A stretch of DNA of 64,000 bases from Austwickia chelonae NBRC 105200 (lineage in GTDB: Bacteria; Actinomycetota; Actinomycetes; Actinomycetales; Dermatophilaceae): the NCBI RefSeq assembly GCF_000298175.1, contig NZ_BAGZ01000017.1, positions 124,001-188,000 on the forward strand, given 5' to 3'. How positions within the stretch are numbered: position 1 is the stretch's first letter; each line of letters starts with the position of its first letter. The position numbers were made by a program, and so were the translations under genes. Below are positions 62,890 through 64,000 of the stretch, one piece after another. The notes beneath the pieces were generated by a model. It was given only the letters and a program-made list of their open reading frames with translations. It did not search any database and was not told the DNA's origin.

Positions 62890-63588
62890 CTATCGGCCCG
62901 TGCGTCGCCGCCGGAACGATGGAAAGCGCAGCCCGGTCAGGTCGCGCACGTCTTCGCGGGTGGGATCGATGATGCCCTTAGCGATGGCAACACGCACCGC
63001 CGAAGCCCGATCACGAGCATCCAGTTTGGTGTAGCACCTGGTCAGATAGGTCTTGACGGTCGCCTCGGCCAGGTGGAGCCGCTGACAGATCTGACCGTTG
63101 GTCAGGCCCAGGGAGACCAAGGTGAGGATCTCCACCTCGCGTTCGCTCAGGACGGACTCCTCCTCGGGCTGACGCAGATGCAACGCCAAGGCGGCACCGA
63201 CCCGCGACGAGACGACCATCTCTCCGGCTGCCGCGCCTTTGATACCCGCCACGATCTCTTCTACAGGCGCATCCTTGACGAGGAATCCGCTCGCGCCGCC
63301 CTTGATCGCCGACGCCAAGTCCGCGGGTTTCGTGGTGGCGGACAGCACCAGCACGCGCGGCCCACCCCGATGAGCGGCAAGCCGCCTTACCAACTCGAGC
63401 CCGCCCATCCCGGGCATGGACAGATCGGTCAACACCACGTGGGGGTCGGTGGCAGCGATCACGTCGAGCGCTTCCTCGGCGGTCGTAGCCGTGCCGACGA
63501 CCTCCACCTCGTCGCTCTCCGCCAACAACAGCGCCAGCCCGGTCGTCACGATCGAGTGATCGTCGACGAGGACCACCCGTACGGTCAT
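62890..63588 (-). CDS. NarL/LuxR-family response regulator
   Basis: 232 residues. Receiver: VRVVLVDDHSIVTTGLALLLAE, phosphorylation Asp in VVLTDLSMPGMGGLELV, Thr/Ser and Lys in LVLSATTKP and FLVKDAPVEEI. LuxR HTH: VLSEREVEILTLVSLGLTNGQICQRLHLAEATVKTYLTRCYTKLDARDRASAVRVAI. The ATG at 63588 overlaps the kinase stop (ATGA). It acts as DNA-binding output of the upstream kinase. Targets unknown. Confidence 0.95.
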   Translation of the reverse strand: MTVRVVLVDDHSIVTTGLALLLAESDEVEVVGTATTAEEALDVIAATDPHVVLTDLSMPGMGGLELVRRLAAHRGGPRVLVLSATTKPADLASAIKGGASGFLVKDAPVEEIVAGIKGAAAGEMVVSSRVGAALALHLRQPEEESVLSEREVEILTLVSLGLTNGQICQRLHLAEATVKTYLTRCYTKLDARDRASAVRVAIAKGIIDPTREDVRDLTGLRFPSFRRRRTGR

Positions 63589-64000
63589 CGTTGCCTGCCT
63601 TCGAGTGTTGTGGCCTCCACGGCCGGTCCACCGCAGTGATGAGACACCATGTCGCTCTCCTCCGCGTGAGCGTTGCTTGCAAGGAACTGCGTCGACCCCC
63701 ACGGGAGCCATGCCGTGAGCACCGTGCCCTCTCCGGCACCTCCGTCGATGGACACCCGGCCCCCGACGGTTTCCGCACGGGCACGCATCCCCTTCACCCC
63801 GAGACCATGCCCGGCCAAGGCGCTACCCTCCGCGGTGCCATCGACGCCGATCCCGTCGTCGCTGACGCTCAAGACCACCCACTCCCCGGAACGGGTCACC
63901 GACACATCGACCGACCGGGCTTGCGCGTGGGCCGCGACATTGCTCAACGCCTCGCGCAAAACCCGCAGAAGAACTGAGCGCACCTCCGGTCGCAGGTCCG
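63585..64000 (-). CDS. Sensor histidine kinase (HPK7/NarX type), partial at right edge
   Basis: Only the C-terminal 138 residues lie in the window. The ATP-binding domain shows VLREALSNVAAHAQARSVDVSVTR (N box), LSVSDDGIGVDG (G1) and GHGLGVKGMRARAETVGGRVSIDGGAGEGTVLTAWLP (G2). This is the HATPase of two-component kinases that pair with NarL-type regulators. The sensor and dimerisation parts are beyond the edge. It overlaps the response regulator gene by four bases. Confidence 0.93.
   Translation of the reverse strand, partial: DLRPEVRSVLLRVLREALSNVAAHAQARSVDVSVTRSGEWVVLSVSDDGIGVDGTAEGSALAGHGLGVKGMRARAETVGGRVSIDGGAGEGTVLTAWLPWGSTQFLASNAHAEESDMVSHHCGGPAVEATTLEGRQR

Noticed and set aside
1-64000. 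tRNA, rRNA or other classical RNA genes
   Set aside because: I looked for cloverleaf-like patterns in the intergenic gaps and saw none that convinced me; without a covariance search, absence is not proven.

Overview
The window is a 64 kb piece of a high-GC chromosome from an actinobacterium. Four things support this: a dnaK-grpE-dnaJ-hspR operon with HspR (HAIR) operators, a DUF3151 gene next to the class II aldolase gene, many GTG starts, and GTGA/ATGA translational overlaps. A member of the Micrococcales is likely, but I cannot name the genus from the sequence alone.

Left end (1-6290): a CRISPR-Cas locus. The minus-strand genes are cas3 (C-terminal HD), a Csb3-like gene, a Cas6e-like gene and csb1/cas7, which runs off the left edge. 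Diverging from cas3 is a 17-repeat array with 28-nt type I-E-style repeats and 32-33-nt spacers. The effector genes look like type I-G (formerly I-U), while the Cas6 and the repeats look like type I-E. No adaptation genes are visible.

6291-17550 is an accessory, partly decayed region. It holds a small ABC exporter operon with an XRE regulator, a LysR/TauE divergent pair, a DUF6188-like protein, a broken IS3 OrfA, a HEPN-type Abi protein with a strong hairpin just upstream (candidate RNA antitoxin), GNAT, nucleotidyltransferase and HAD genes, and a truncated GNAT gene abutting a truncated TnsA-like endonuclease.

17550-22450 is the chaperone operon, with two HAIR elements at its promoter and three consecutive hairpins between dnaK and grpE. 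A third HAIR element lies before clpB (35.6-38.3 kb), so the window shows two transcription units of one HspR regulon.

22.5-61.5 kb is mostly housekeeping and metabolism: an orphan solute-binding lipoprotein, a chemoreceptor, an aminotransferase/2-hydroxyacid dehydrogenase operon, a PRD antiterminator, a GntR/nitrilase pair, gnd, an L,D-transpeptidase, a Na+/H+ antiporter, an amino acid permease, an MFS exporter, thiD, a succinate-semialdehyde dehydrogenase, a GH15 enzyme, xthA, an FMN-dependent 2-hydroxyacid oxidase, an SDR and pyrE. Next come glpD-tetR diverging from an AGPS-like FAD enzyme plus a lipid kinase (a possible ether-lipid module under a 35-bp palindromic operator), then DedA, an SpoU methyltransferase, a secreted protein, adh, fba and DUF3151. 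Most transcription units end in long GC-rich hairpins.

61.4-64 kb: an esterase relic, a decayed stretch, a small membrane protein, and a response regulator/histidine kinase pair cut by the right edge.
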